A DNA stretch of 42,503 bases from Deltaproteobacteria bacterium (GCA_016187835.1 JACPIY010000025.1:1-42503); one strand, 5' to 3'. Shown: positions 25,772-35,668, counted from the first letter of the stretch. Numbers and translations: made by a program. Notes: a model not told the origin generated them from the letters alone.

Positions 25772-26898
25772 TAGAGCGTGAATTTGGAGAGTTTGCTTTA
25801 AATATGGGTCCGCAGCACCCTTCAACACACGGCGTTTTTAGGCTGGAACTTCATCTTAGAGGAGAAACAGTGGTAAAGGTCATTCCTCATATTGGATATC
25901 TGCATCGGGGAGTAGAAAAGCTTTCGGAGACTTTAGACTACGATATCTTACCTCCTGTTTATGAACGTGATGATTATCTTTCTCCTACTGCAAATTCACT
26001 TGCCTTTGTTCTCGCTGTAGAAAAACTCGCCGGTATAGAGGTGCCAAAGCGTGCAAGCTACCTTAGAGTCTTAGTAGCAGAACTTCAAAGGGTTACATCT
26101 CATCTGGTTTGGCTTGGCACCTTTGGACTTGATCTAGGAGGGGCTTTGGGAGGGGGTTCTACTCTTTTTCTCTACTGCTTTCGTGAAAGGGAAAAGATTC
26201 TGGACTTATTAGAGGCTCTTACTGGGACTCGCTTTCATACAAATATGAACCAAATTGGTGGTGTAAGATATGATGTCTATGCTAGTTTTGATGGTGATCT
26301 CTCTCAAACCATAGGTTACCTAAAAAAAAGAATAAGTGAGTATAAAGATATGCTTGAGAATAATCCCGTTTTTTTAAAGCGCACCAAGGGTGTTGGAGTA
26401 GTGCGACCGGAGCTCGCAAAAGAAGTAGGAGCATCGGGTCCTGTCCTCCGGGGCTCAGGAGTGGCTTATGATATCCGCAAAAATAAACCCTATTCGGATT
26501 ATACTGAGTTTGAGTTTCGAATCCCGGTTGGTAGAAATGGAGATGCTTATGATCGCTACCGGGTCCGATTAGAGGAGATGTTTGAATCCCTTTCCATCAT
26601 CCATCAGGTAATGGAGGGACTTCCTGAGGGACCCATCCATTCTCGAAAACCGGTAAAAATCGCGTTATTGCTAAAACCGCCAAAGGGAGAGGCTTATGCT
26701 GCCGTGGAATCACCACGGGGCGAGCTAGGTGTATTCATCGTCTCGGACGGAAGTTCAAAACCTTATAGGGTGAAGGTACGCTCTCCCTCGTTTTCAAACA
26801 TCGCTCTTATACCATATATCTTGCCGGGACACTTAATAGCTGATGCAGTTGCAATACTGGGTTCGTTAGATCCGGTGTTTGGAGATGTAGATAGATGA
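25756..26898 (+). CDS. nuoD: Complex I subunit D (49-kDa)
   Basis: The hydrogenase-related subunit that forms the quinone-binding cavity with NuoB. At 380 residues it has the full family length. Visible segments are [17 protein letters not shown] with the quinone-site His, [33 protein letters not shown] and the C-terminal [24 protein letters not shown]. The [NiFe]-binding cysteines of hydrogenases are absent, as expected. Start preceded by AAGGAG; stop overlaps nuoH by four bases (ATGA). Confidence 0.96.
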   Translation: MEERVIEREFGEFALNMGPQHPSTHGVFRLELHLRGETVVKVIPHIGYLHRGVEKLSETLDYDILPPVYERDDYLSPTANSLAFVLAVEKLAGIEVPKRASYLRVLVAELQRVTSHLVWLGTFGLDLGGALGGGSTLFLYCFREREKILDLLEALTGTRFHTNMNQIGGVRYDVYASFDGDLSQTIGYLKKRISEYKDMLENNPVFLKRTKGVGVVRPELAKEVGASGPVLRGSGVAYDIRKNKPYSDYTEFEFRIPVGRNGDAYDRYRVRLEEMFESLSIIHQVMEGLPEGPIHSRKPVKIALLLKPPKGEAYAAVESPRGELGVFIVSDGSSKPYRVKVRSPSFSNIALIPYILPGHLIADAVAILGSLDPVFGDVDR

Positions 26899-27857
26899 CA
26901 TCCACTGAAAACATTGCACAAGGAATCATTTTACTAGGAGCCATCCTATTAATTGTTACATATCTTACTTGGCTTGAGAGAAAGTTTGCCGCACGGCTTC
27001 AGTCCCGTATAGGTCCCTACTGGGTTGGGCGTCCTCATGGCTGGCTTCAGCCGATTGCAGACGCTCTAAAGTTACTTATCAAAGAGGATATCACTCCATC
27101 TAAATCAGATAGATTTCTCTTTAATCTAGCACCCGTGTGGGTTGTGGTAACAAGCCTTTTGGGTTTTGCTTTTCTTCCTCTGACCGCCAGTTGGGTTCTG
27201 GTAAATATAGACCTGGGACTTCTTTATTTTAGTGCAATTGGGTCTTTGATTGTAATTGGTATATTCATAGCAGGGTGGGCTTCTAACAACAAATACGCAC
27301 TAATATCGGCTCTAAGGGCGGCAGCGCAAGTAGTCGCTTATGAGGTTCCACTGCTGCTCTCTCTTCTTGTTCCAGCAGTCTTTGCCGGTTCATTGGATTT
27401 TCAGGATATTATTCGTGCTCAAGATGGTCACTGGTTTATCCTTTTTCCAGTAGTTGGGCAAATCTCCTTTCTTACTTTCCTCCTTGCTGCTCTTGCAGAG
27501 GGCAATCGTATTCCATTTGATCTTTCCGAAGCCGAATCAGAACTAGTTGCAGGGTTTAATGTTGAGTATTCAGGAATGAAATTTGCCTACTTTTATCTGG
27601 CGGAATACGTTCATCTCTTAGCAGCCTCTCTTCTTGTAAGTATCCTCTTTTTAGGTGGTCCGCTCGGACCCTTTTTCTCTGGTGGTGTTTGGGTGGCAAT
27701 CAAAACTTTATTGGTGTTTCTTGGCGTTCTTTGGATCAGGTGGAGCTTTTTAAGAGTTAGAATTGACCAATTGATGATGCTTAACTGGAAGGTTCTAACA
27801 CCCCTTACTCTGGTTAACCTGCTTCTTGCCGGGTTATGGGTAAGTTTGAATGGATAA
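26895..27857 (+). CDS. nuoH: Complex I subunit H
   Basis: The membrane subunit that links the peripheral arm to the pump and lines the quinone tunnel. The 320 residues contain WLERKFAARLQSRIGPYWVG, GWLQPIADALKLLIKED and the acidic loop AALAEGNRIPFDLSEAESELVAGFN typical of NuoH, with about eight predicted membrane helices. It overlaps nuoD by four bases and is followed three bases later by nuoI. Confidence 0.96.
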   Translation: MTSTENIAQGIILLGAILLIVTYLTWLERKFAARLQSRIGPYWVGRPHGWLQPIADALKLLIKEDITPSKSDRFLFNLAPVWVVVTSLLGFAFLPLTASWVLVNIDLGLLYFSAIGSLIVIGIFIAGWASNNKYALISALRAAAQVVAYEVPLLLSLLVPAVFAGSLDFQDIIRAQDGHWFILFPVVGQISFLTFLLAALAEGNRIPFDLSEAESELVAGFNVEYSGMKFAYFYLAEYVHLLAASLLVSILFLGGPLGPFFSGGVWVAIKTLLVFLGVLWIRWSFLRVRIDQLMMLNWKVLTPLTLVNLLLAGLWVSLNG

Positions 27858-27860
27858 GTA

Positions 27861-28367
27861 ATGGAGTCTCAAATGGCACAAAAGGTCAGTAACGCCAGGT
27901 TAGTTAAAGTCACGCTCCTAGCGCTCTGGTTTACACTAAAGAATCTGTTTCGTAAGCCGGTAACCGTTCAATATCCGATCGTCAAACGACCCATACCCGA
28001 GAGATGGCGGGGCGGTACATTTGCACTAACCACCGACAAAGAGACAGAAGAAGAAAACTGCATTGGATGCAAGTTGTGTGAGAAAATCTGTCCATCAGGG
28101 GTTATCGCAGTAGAGATGGAAAAACACGGCGGAAGAGGGTGGGCAAAAAGTTTCATCCTGGACCTTCAAGGGTGCCTTCAGTGTGAGCTATGTGTTCAGG
28201 TTTGTCCAACCGATGCTATCGTTATGCTTTATGGAATGGAGGCCCCTGTTACTCGAAGGGAAGATTTAATCTTAGATAAAGAAAAGCTCATGGCGAATGA
28301 AGGGCTCTATCAAGCTGCATGGGCAACCGGACTCAAATTACAGAATCTCCATGAGCCTAAAAAGTAG
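27861..28367 (+). CDS. nuoI: Complex I subunit I (two [4Fe-4S] ferredoxin-like)
   Basis: Carries clusters N6a and N6b that pass electrons to N2. Numbered from the first ATG, the ligands are C67, C70, C73, C77 (CIGCKLCEKICP) and C105, C108, C111, C115 (CLQCELCVQVCP). The 168 residues include an amphipathic N-terminal helix that anchors it to the membrane arm. A second ATG at 27873 has GGAG six bases ahead and is the more likely start. With no NuoEFG encoded here, this would be the entry-side subunit of the electron path in this locus. Confidence 0.95.
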   Translation: MESQMAQKVSNARLVKVTLLALWFTLKNLFRKPVTVQYPIVKRPIPERWRGGTFALTTDKETEEENCIGCKLCEKICPSGVIAVEMEKHGGRGWAKSFILDLQGCLQCELCVQVCPTDAIVMLYGMEAPVTRREDLILDKEKLMANEGLYQAAWATGLKLQNLHEPKK

Positions 28368-28374
28368 TCTGTGG

Positions 28375-28409
28375 TTAGTCTTTGATTCTTATGACTGTCT
28401 AAAGACTAA
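28375..28409 (+). other. Inverted repeat between nuoI and nuoJ
   Basis: TTAGTCTTT (28375-28383) and AAAGACTAA (28401-28409) are perfect 9-base arms around a 17-base loop, in the longest spacer of the first half of the operon. There is no U-run, so it is more likely an RNA-stability or processing structure than a terminator. Confidence 0.45.
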
Positions 28410-28435
28410 AGACAAATGACGAGGTAGGTTTTCAA

Positions 28436-28957
28436 GTGAACGGAGAAACCATCGCTTTCTGGGTCTTGAGTCTCGGTTTAGTAGTCTCTTCGATCGCTGT
28501 TGTTTTTTCAAAGCGCCTGCTTCGTAGTGCTATTTTTCTGGCTCTTTCTCTTCTTCTTACCGCGTTTTTTTACATCTCTTTTGGTGCAGAGCTTCTTGCA
28601 GGCATACAGATTCTTCTTTACACAGGAGGGGTAATTACACTAATAGTCTTTGTAATTTTGCTGACAGAAGGAATAGAGATGAAAAAGCTCGAGGAGACCC
28701 ATCGTGGTATAGTACCTGCACTCTTAGCCTCCTCTCTGTTCTTTTTCATGTTAGTTTATTATACTTGGACTTCTCCCAAAGTGCGGTCTTTAGCTGCTTC
28801 TACGCCTTCTTCCAAATTTAATGTTTCTAAATTCCTCTCAGAGAGTCTTTTTCAAGAATGGGTTCTACCGTTTGAAGTGCTTTCACTTCTTCTTTTGGCT
28901 GCAATAGTTGGAGCACTTGTTCTTGCTCGTCGTGAGAGAAAGGAGGGGGAAACATGA
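28436..28957 (+). CDS. nuoJ: Complex I subunit J
   Basis: A membrane subunit with about five helices at the hinge of the pump. The 173 residues show the conserved helix AELLAGIQILLYTGGVITLIVFVILL, which contains the pi-bulge of NuoJ. It uses a GTG start (28436) preceded by GAGGTAGG. It overlaps nuoK by four bases. Confidence 0.93.
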   Translation: MNGETIAFWVLSLGLVVSSIAVVFSKRLLRSAIFLALSLLLTAFFYISFGAELLAGIQILLYTGGVITLIVFVILLTEGIEMKKLEETHRGIVPALLASSLFFFMLVYYTWTSPKVRSLAASTPSSKFNVSKFLSESLFQEWVLPFEVLSLLLLAAIVGALVLARRERKEGET

Positions 28958-29253
28958 ATTTTTATTCCATACTTTGGGTAGCTTTTTTGGTTTTTTCTAT
29001 AGGCCTTTTTGGGGTTCTAAGCCGTCGTCATCTCGTAGGGGTAATTATGGGAATTGAACTCATGTTTAACGCAGCCAACCTAGTCCTAGTTGCGATTGGT
29101 TGGGCTTATGGAGTTCTTACCGGACAGATAATCGCCCTTTTTGCAATTGCTATTACAGTTGCAGAAGTAGCCGTAGGGCTTGCTCTATTTCTCCTTATAG
29201 AGCGAGTTAGAAAAACTGTTCAGGCCGACGAAGTTAGTTTGATGAAAGGTTAG
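28954..29253 (+). CDS. nuoK: Complex I subunit K
   Basis: A three-helix proton-channel subunit. The 99 residues are the family length, with the conserved glutamates in GIELMFNAANL and AITVAEVAVGLALFLLI that sit in the membrane and relay protons. A very strong AGGAGGGGG precedes the ATG. Confidence 0.95.
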   Translation: MNFYSILWVAFLVFSIGLFGVLSRRHLVGVIMGIELMFNAANLVLVAIGWAYGVLTGQIIALFAIAITVAEVAVGLALFLLIERVRKTVQADEVSLMKG

Positions 29254-29264
29254 GAAAAATCTAC

Positions 29265-29290
29265 GGAAGGCAAAGTTATCGCTGCCTTCC
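29265..29290 (+). other. Hairpin between nuoK and nuoL
   Basis: GGAAGGCA (29265-29272) pairs perfectly with TGCCTTCC (29283-29290) around a ten-base loop. It is followed by AAATATAAAG rather than Us. It occupies the spacer ahead of nuoL, whose ribosome site is weak, so it may tune expression of the downstream pump genes. Confidence 0.45.
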
Positions 29291-29309
29291 AAATATAAAG
29301 ATAAATTTA

Positions 29310-31229
29310 ATGAACTCGATTCTCCTTTTTTTAGTCCTCATTCCGCCTTTTGTCTCCTTTGCTCTAAACGGATTAATTCCGAGTTTAAGAAAAAGTAAAA
29401 AAGGAGCAGCGGGTCTTAGCATATTCTCAATCTTCGTTTCAACCCTTGCCTCAGTTCTCCTTCTTGTAGAAAAACCCGAGGTTGAATTTCTCTTTGAATG
29501 GATTCCTTCAAAAACGCTTTCCCCGATTCATTTCGGTTTCTTTCTTGATCCATTTGCGGTAGTGATGCTTTTTGTAGTAGCTGTTGTAGCTTTAATGGTA
29601 CAAGTCTACTCCTTGGGCTATATGAGTGAAGAAACTCCCTCAAGCTTTGGGCGTTATTATACATTCCATTCTCTTTTTGCTTTCTCTATGCTTGGATTTG
29701 TTGCTTCTTCGAGTCTTCTTCAGATCTATATCTTCTGGGAATTGGTTGGCCTTTGTTCATATTTACTTATCGGCTTCTGGTATCACAGACCAGAAGCTGC
29801 ACGCGCAGCTATTAAAGCCTTTTGGGTAACAAGGTTTGGGGATGTGGGATTTGCAATAGGAATGGTACTTCTCTGGGGTGCCACGGGGACTTTTCTTCTT
29901 TCTGAACTCTTTGTAAAAGCCCCAGAACTCTCAAATGCATATCTATCTCTGTGCCTGCTTCTTATCTTCTTTGGAGCCATGGGAAAAAGTGCTCAGTTTC
30001 CGCTTCACGTATGGCTTCCAGATGCAATGGAAGGACCGACACCTGTCTCGGCCCTTATTCACGCAGCAACAATGGTAGTAGCCGGCGTGTATCTGGTGGT
30101 TCGCCTTTTTCCACTGTTTCAATTCACTCCTGAAATCCTTTCCTTTGTAATGTGGATAGGCTCTATTACAGCTCTGATTGGAGCAAGTTTGGCTCTTATT
30201 CAAGAAGATATAAAGCGTATTTTAGCCTACTCGACTGTTTCACAAATCGGATACATGATGGCCGCAGCAGGCGCGGGTGGAAAAGCTCTCGGTCTTTTTC
30301 ACCTCTTTACACACGCCTTTTTTAAGGCTCTTCTTTTTCTTGCAGCAGGAAGCATAATCCATGCTCTTCGCACAAATAACATCTGGGAAATGGGAAAACT
30401 GGCAAAGAAAATGCCTCAGACCACTATACTCTTCCTTACAGGGGCTTTAGCTTTATCCGGGATTTTTCCTTTCTCCGGGTATTTTTCAAAAGATGAGATT
30501 CTAATCTGGATGCATAATCAGGGATTTACTGTTCCCTTTTTCATTCTTCTTTTTACAGCTTTTCTTACTGCTTTTTATATGTTTCGGGTGTTCTTTGTCG
30601 TCTTCATGGGAGATAAAGAAGCCAAAGAACATGGACACGAATCTCCTTGGGTGATGACTCTCCCCATGTGGATTCTTGGACTGCTTTCTCTAGGGGCTGG
30701 ATTTCCAAAAGAAACCTTTTTTAAATTCTTAGAATATGACTCAGAGTCTTATCATTCTTATTTAGCGTATTTACCCCTTACTGTCTCAATTTTTGGAATC
30801 GGAACAGCGTGGTTGTTTTACCATAAGAAATACTTTAAACCGTCACGCATAGCAGAAACACTTTCACCTATTACACATGTCCTGGTGAAGAAACTCTGGC
30901 TTGATGACATATACCTATGGGTCTATCGGCGAGTACTTAATGGGATTTCTTTTCTTTGTGGCTGGTTTGATAGGTACATAGTGGACGGACTTGTAAACGC
31001 TATTTCTTGGTCTATCCGACAAACCTCTCGCGGGCTAAGGGAGATTCAAACAGGACGTATCCAAGATTACCTGTACGGAATAATTGCGGCAATTATTCTT
31101 TTTATCTGGCTTACACTAGGGGTATTGCCAACTCGTGACCGAATAAACGAGAAAATAGAAAATCCCGTAGATTACATTCAAGCACCTCTAATCAAGGATT
31201 CGAAGAGGGATAAGAATAAACATGATTAG
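29310..31229 (+). CDS. nuoL: Complex I subunit L (antiporter-like)
   Basis: The distal Mrp-type pump subunit with a long lateral helix. The 639 residues match NuoL. They contain YVFWELVGLCSYLLIGFW-like sequence with the helix-5 Glu, the FGAMGKSAQFPLHVWLPDAMEGPTPVSALIHAATMV block with the helix-7 Lys, HAFFKALLFLAAGS and SGIFPFSGYFSKDEI. An extended C-terminus follows (about 520-639). Its ribosome site is poor. It overlaps nuoM by eight bases. Confidence 0.96.
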   Translation: MNSILLFLVLIPPFVSFALNGLIPSLRKSKKGAAGLSIFSIFVSTLASVLLLVEKPEVEFLFEWIPSKTLSPIHFGFFLDPFAVVMLFVVAVVALMVQVYSLGYMSEETPSSFGRYYTFHSLFAFSMLGFVASSSLLQIYIFWELVGLCSYLLIGFWYHRPEAARAAIKAFWVTRFGDVGFAIGMVLLWGATGTFLLSELFVKAPELSNAYLSLCLLLIFFGAMGKSAQFPLHVWLPDAMEGPTPVSALIHAATMVVAGVYLVVRLFPLFQFTPEILSFVMWIGSITALIGASLALIQEDIKRILAYSTVSQIGYMMAAAGAGGKALGLFHLFTHAFFKALLFLAAGSIIHALRTNNIWEMGKLAKKMPQTTILFLTGALALSGIFPFSGYFSKDEILIWMHNQGFTVPFFILLFTAFLTAFYMFRVFFVVFMGDKEAKEHGHESPWVMTLPMWILGLLSLGAGFPKETFFKFLEYDSESYHSYLAYLPLTVSIFGIGTAWLFYHKKYFKPSRIAETLSPITHVLVKKLWLDDIYLWVYRRVLNGISFLCGWFDRYIVDGLVNAISWSIRQTSRGLREIQTGRIQDYLYGIIAAIILFIWLTLGVLPTRDRINEKIENPVDYIQAPLIKDSKRDKNKHD

Positions 31230-32769
31230 TGAAACTTTTCCTGTTCTCTCCTTAATTACACTTTCTCCGTTTTTTGGAGCCATTATTCTCCTTCTCCAAC
31301 CCGAAAGGTGGTATCTTGGAATAAGAGTTACAGCACTCTTTTCTTCACTTATATCCTTTTTGGGAAGCCTGTATGTACTTGTGTATTATGATCGTACGCT
31401 AGGTGGGTTTCAGTTTATCGAATACATTCCCATAGTTCACAGTCTAGGAATCTCTTATCACTTTGGAGCGGATGGAATAAGTCTCGTACTTATCCTCCTT
31501 ACCTCCTTTATTTTAATTGCGGGGGTTTTCGCTTCATGGACAATCTCTTTTAGAAGCAAAGAATTCTATGTCTTACTATTCCTTCTAGTTACAGGCGTTT
31601 TCGGAGTTTTTGTTTCTCTTGACCTTTTCCTGTTCTTTCTCTTCTATGAACTTGCTGTTCTTCCCATGTACCTTTTAATTGGGATATGGGGTTCTTCAAC
31701 TAGAATAGTACCGAGTGGTCCATTTGCAACAGCAATTAAAGAAATGGGCGTTGGAAGTAAAGAATATGGAGCCATGAAGCTAACCCTTTATCTCCTTTTC
31801 GGCTCGGCTTTTATTTTAGTAGGATTTCTAGGCCTCTACAGTTTCTCGGGACTCAAAACGTTTGACTATCTAGCCCTTGAAACGGTCAGTCTTACTCCTT
31901 CACTTCAAAATTGGCTCTTCCTCCTTTTCTATCTCGGTTTCGGAAGCCTCGCAGGTATTTGGCCTATTCACACCTGGTCTCCCGATGGTCACGCAGCAGC
32001 ACCTACCGCCACCTCGATGATGCATGCGGGAGTGCTTATGAAGCTCGGTGCTTACGGAATCATCCGCGTAGGTATGGGACTCCTTCCAGAAGCGGCACAC
32101 ACATTTGCTCCTGTAATAGGAACGATTGCCGTAATAAATATTGTCTACGGAGCCTTTGGGGCAATGTGGCAGAGGGACTTAAAGTATGTAGTTGCATATT
32201 CATCCGTTTCACATATGGGAATTGTGATGCTTGGCGCTGCAACTCTTAATGAAATGGGGCTTAATGGGGCTATACTCCAGATGTTTTCCCACGGAATTAT
32301 GACAGGTCTTCTTTTTGCTCTGGTAGGACTAATTTATGAAAAAGCCCACAGCCGTGAAATTCTCCGGATGGGTGGATTTGCAAAGCGTATGCCCGGAATC
32401 GCCACTTTCTTTGCAATCGGCACGCTCACCTCTTTAGGGCTTCCAGGACTGAGCGGTTTCGTTGCGGAAGTGCTTGTTTTTCTAGGAGCTTGGAAATCAT
32501 CATACTCATGGTGGTTGATTCCCGCCGTCTTCGGTGCTTTCATCACTGCGGTCTATGTGCTTCGGGTTCTGAAATGGATTTTTTTCGGCCCTGAAAAAAA
32601 GATTTATCATAAAGAAGACTTTAGTGAGCTTAAGGACGCAATCGGCGTTGAGTGGATTGCACTTGCCATTCTATCGGCGATTCTGATTGGAGTAGGACTG
32701 TACCCAAAATTACTTTTAGACTTAATTGATATTGGGGTAGTAGAGTTGTTACAGAAGATCCTAACTTAA
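31222..32769 (+). CDS. nuoM: Complex I subunit M (antiporter-like)
   Basis: The middle Mrp-type pump subunit. The 515 residues include SYHFGADGISLVLILLTSF, the helix-5 FYELAVLPMYLLIGIWG with its Glu, PIHTWSPDGHAAAPTATSMMHAGVLMKLGAYG and SHGIMTGLLFALVG. This PDGH variant is characteristic of NuoM. The RBS GAGGG lies inside the end of nuoL, which overlaps by eight bases. Confidence 0.96.
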   Translation: MISETFPVLSLITLSPFFGAIILLLQPERWYLGIRVTALFSSLISFLGSLYVLVYYDRTLGGFQFIEYIPIVHSLGISYHFGADGISLVLILLTSFILIAGVFASWTISFRSKEFYVLLFLLVTGVFGVFVSLDLFLFFLFYELAVLPMYLLIGIWGSSTRIVPSGPFATAIKEMGVGSKEYGAMKLTLYLLFGSAFILVGFLGLYSFSGLKTFDYLALETVSLTPSLQNWLFLLFYLGFGSLAGIWPIHTWSPDGHAAAPTATSMMHAGVLMKLGAYGIIRVGMGLLPEAAHTFAPVIGTIAVINIVYGAFGAMWQRDLKYVVAYSSVSHMGIVMLGAATLNEMGLNGAILQMFSHGIMTGLLFALVGLIYEKAHSREILRMGGFAKRMPGIATFFAIGTLTSLGLPGLSGFVAEVLVFLGAWKSSYSWWLIPAVFGAFITAVYVLRVLKWIFFGPEKKIYHKEDFSELKDAIGVEWIALAILSAILIGVGLYPKLLLDLIDIGVVELLQKILT

Positions 32770-32793
32770 AAAGATTACAGGGAAATATTAGAG

Positions 32794-34230
32794 ATGTTTA
32801 AACCGCTTACTTTGGAAATTGCACTTACTGTAGGAATGTTTGGGATTTTCCTTTTAGATCTTTTTCTCGATAGACATAAAAAGCGAGTTCTGGGTATTTT
32901 TACGCTCCTTTTGTTAATCGTTATCTTGGGGATAAGTATTTCAAAGTCAGTTTATGGAACGGCTTTCTCAGGAACCTTTGTAAGTGATTCTTTTGCTGTC
33001 ACTTTGAAACAGCTTTTCCTCATAGCAACCGGACTGGCTGTTTTAGGTTCTATAAGCCATACAGAAAAACTACTTATTGGACGAGAAGGTGAATACTATC
33101 TTCTTCTTCTTTTTTCACTCCTTGGTATGATGATAACGGTTTCTGCAAGAGAGCTACTTCTTCTCTTTGTTGGGTTTGAACTTATGAGCATCCCATTATA
33201 TGTACTTTCTGGGTTTGATAAAGGAAATCCAAGGAGCGTTGAAGGGGCCTTGAAAATTTTCTTGTTTGGAACTGTTTCTTCCGCTTTACTACTTTTAGGA
33301 ATAGGAATCTTTTTCGCTGCAACAGGAACCACCGCTTGGCACACTACTCGCGCCCTAGATGAACTAAACGATCCCCTGGGCACTTTAGCCCTTATTATTC
33401 TCCTTGCTGGATTCGGGTTTAAAATCGCCGCCTTCCCTTTTCAGTTTTGGGTTCCTGATACTTATGAAGGGGCTCCAACCCCTTTTGTTGCCTTTCTTTC
33501 GGTTGCACCAAAGGTAGCGGGATTCGGGATTCTTTTTCGCTTCTTCTTTGAAGCGCTAGAGCCCTTGGCTTCTACGTGGACCCTTTACGCCATCTGGCTC
33601 GCAGCCTTAACCATGATAGTAGGGAATCTTCTAGCTCTACCACAACGTAATATTAAGCGTCTTCTTGCCTATTCCGGAATCGCTCATATCGGCTATATGC
33701 TTCTTGGTCTTGCAAGCGGCTCGAAATTCGGACTAGAGATGAGTGTGTTTTACTTCGTTGCGTATCTTTTTTCAAATATGGGGGCCTTCCTGGTTGCAGA
33801 AGCAGTACACAGGGCCACGGGAAGCGATGATCTTGACTCCTATACAAGGCTCTACCGTCGTGCACCTTTCTTGTCTCTAGCCATGCTCGTGTTTCTTCTT
33901 TCCTTAGGCGGCATTCCTTTTGTTATCGGCTTCTGGGCGAAGCTCTATATATTCTTAGCCGCGGCAGAAGCGGGTTATATTTTTATAGTCCTTCTTGGTG
34001 CCCTTTTAACTGTAGTAGCCCTTTTTTATTATCTCAATGTAGCACGTAAGATGTATATTGACGAGGGTTCTGGGGAAAATAGCTTTATATCTTTGCCATT
34101 TGATTTGTCCATTAGCATCGGTATTTGTACCCTAGCAGTCGTACTTCTTGGACTGTATCCTAAAGGTATTGTATGGATAGCAATAAAGGCGATCTCAGCC
34201 TTTGGTCAATCTAATCCAATAATTCATTAG
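32794..34230 (+). CDS. nuoN: Complex I subunit N (antiporter-like)
   Basis: The Mrp-type pump subunit nearest the quinone module. The 478 residues show FVGFELMSIPLYVLSGF with the helix-5 Glu, AAFPFQFWVPDTYEGAPTPFVAFLSVAPKVAGF and NIKRLLAYSGIAHIGYMLLG. The conserved VPDxYEGAPTP identifies NuoN. It ends the operon 28 bases before the convergent gltA stop, with no clear terminator between them. No nuoE, F or G follows. Confidence 0.96.
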   Translation: MFKPLTLEIALTVGMFGIFLLDLFLDRHKKRVLGIFTLLLLIVILGISISKSVYGTAFSGTFVSDSFAVTLKQLFLIATGLAVLGSISHTEKLLIGREGEYYLLLLFSLLGMMITVSARELLLLFVGFELMSIPLYVLSGFDKGNPRSVEGALKIFLFGTVSSALLLLGIGIFFAATGTTAWHTTRALDELNDPLGTLALIILLAGFGFKIAAFPFQFWVPDTYEGAPTPFVAFLSVAPKVAGFGILFRFFFEALEPLASTWTLYAIWLAALTMIVGNLLALPQRNIKRLLAYSGIAHIGYMLLGLASGSKFGLEMSVFYFVAYLFSNMGAFLVAEAVHRATGSDDLDSYTRLYRRAPFLSLAMLVFLLSLGGIPFVIGFWAKLYIFLAAAEAGYIFIVLLGALLTVVALFYYLNVARKMYIDEGSGENSFISLPFDLSISIGICTLAVVLLGLYPKGIVWIAIKAISAFGQSNPIIH

Positions 34231-34258
34231 CTTAGCGTTCTTTGTAAAAGTCTTGCTT

Positions 34259-35548
34259 TTAGTCTCTTTCTTGAATCGGTATATAGTCACGCTTATCGGG
34301 TCCTAAGTATAGCTGTCTTGGACGGGCTATTTTTGTCTCTTTATCTAAGAGCATTTCCTTCCATTGTGCCAGCCAGCCCGAGGTTCTAGGAATAGCAAAA
34401 AGCACCGGGAATATGTCAACTGGAAAACCTAGGCTCTGGTAAATTAAACCCGTATAGAAGTCCACGTTGGGATACAGTCTGCGCTTGATAAAGTATTCAT
34501 CCTCAAGTGCAATCCTTTCTACCTCCAGTGCAATTTCGAGCAAGGGATTCAAACCGGTAACTTCAAACACCTTATCAGCAGTCTCCTTAACGATTTTTGC
34601 CCTCGGGTCATAGGATTTATAAATACGGTGCCCAAATCCCATGAGTCTGCCTTCACCAGATTTTACCCTTTTAATAAACTCAGGAACCTTATCCTTGGAA
34701 CCAATTTCCATTAGCATTCGAAGTGCTGCCTCATTTGCCCCACCGTGTAAGGGGCCATAGAGTGCTGCGATACCAGCGGCAACAGCAGAGTAGGGGTCCA
34801 CATGAGAACTCCCTACCGCACGCACTGCGTTGGCACTACAATTCTGTTCGTGGTCGGCATGCAGTATAAAAAGTATATCCAGAGCCCTTTCTATAACGGG
34901 ATTAGGTTTATATTTTGGCTCTGTCATCTTAAACATCATATTTAAGAAATTCCCGGTATAACTCAGGTCATTATCTGGATATGCATAAGGCAAACCCCGA
35001 CCGTGTCGGTACGCAAATGCTGCAAGTGTTGGCATCTTTGCAATCAGGCGATGAATCTGCTTTTCTCGTACCTTCTCATCAAAAATATTTTTAGCCTCTG
35101 GATAAAAGGTAGACAGTGCGCCAACTGTACTTATAAGCATGCCCATCGAATGAGCATCATGACGAAATCCATCCATGAATTTTTTAATATTCTCATGAAT
35201 AATCGTATGATGCGTTATGTCATAAACCCATTCCTTATATTGGGATTTAGAAGGTAATTCTCCATACAAAAGTAAGTAAGCAACTTCTAGATAATCCCCT
35301 TTTTCCGCCAACTGCTCAATCGGGTATCCTCTATAACGCAGTATACCTTTATCACCATCAATGAAAGTTATTCTACTCTTGCAAGAGGCGGTGTTTTCCG
35401 AGGCTGGGTCGTAACTCATGAGCCCAAAATCATCTTCTGACACCTTGATTTGACGTAGGTCCGTCGCCCTAATCGTCCCATGGGTTACGGGAATCTCATA
35501 ACTTTGCCCTGTACGTTTGTCAGTAATAGTTAAGGCTTCTTTACCCAT
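34259..35548 (-). CDS. gltA: Citrate synthase
   Basis: Condenses acetyl-CoA and oxaloacetate to citrate (reversible in some anaerobes). The 429 residues match the Gram-negative hexameric type. The catalytic triad is H268 (GPLHGGANEA), H307 (MGFGHRIYKSYDPRA) and D363 (YPNVDFYTGL), and H233 sits in ILHADHEQNCS. The N-terminal extension found in NADH-regulated enzymes is present. A strong GGAGG precedes the ATG. It lies 120 bases downstream of korC on the same strand, so it could be read from the kor promoter, linking the two TCA steps. Confidence 0.97.
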   Translation of the reverse strand: MGKEALTITDKRTGQSYEIPVTHGTIRATDLRQIKVSEDDFGLMSYDPASENTASCKSRITFIDGDKGILRYRGYPIEQLAEKGDYLEVAYLLLYGELPSKSQYKEWVYDITHHTIIHENIKKFMDGFRHDAHSMGMLISTVGALSTFYPEAKNIFDEKVREKQIHRLIAKMPTLAAFAYRHGRGLPYAYPDNDLSYTGNFLNMMFKMTEPKYKPNPVIERALDILFILHADHEQNCSANAVRAVGSSHVDPYSAVAAGIAALYGPLHGGANEAALRMLMEIGSKDKVPEFIKRVKSGEGRLMGFGHRIYKSYDPRAKIVKETADKVFEVTGLNPLLEIALEVERIALEDEYFIKRRLYPNVDFYTGLIYQSLGFPVDIFPVLFAIPRTSGWLAQWKEMLLDKETKIARPRQLYLGPDKRDYIPIQERD

Positions 35549-35668
35549 TGTTTTTTCCTCCTTTTTGGTAGCTCAATTATTATTGGGAAAACTATATCAA
35601 AACTTTCGCGCTGTTTAACTGACAAAACTTTTTAAGTGTGTTTGATTTTTCAGCATTTGATACTTTAT

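Noticed and set aside
34231-34258. A terminator between convergent nuoN and gltA
   Set aside because: No stem-loop with a T-run is visible in the 28-base spacer.
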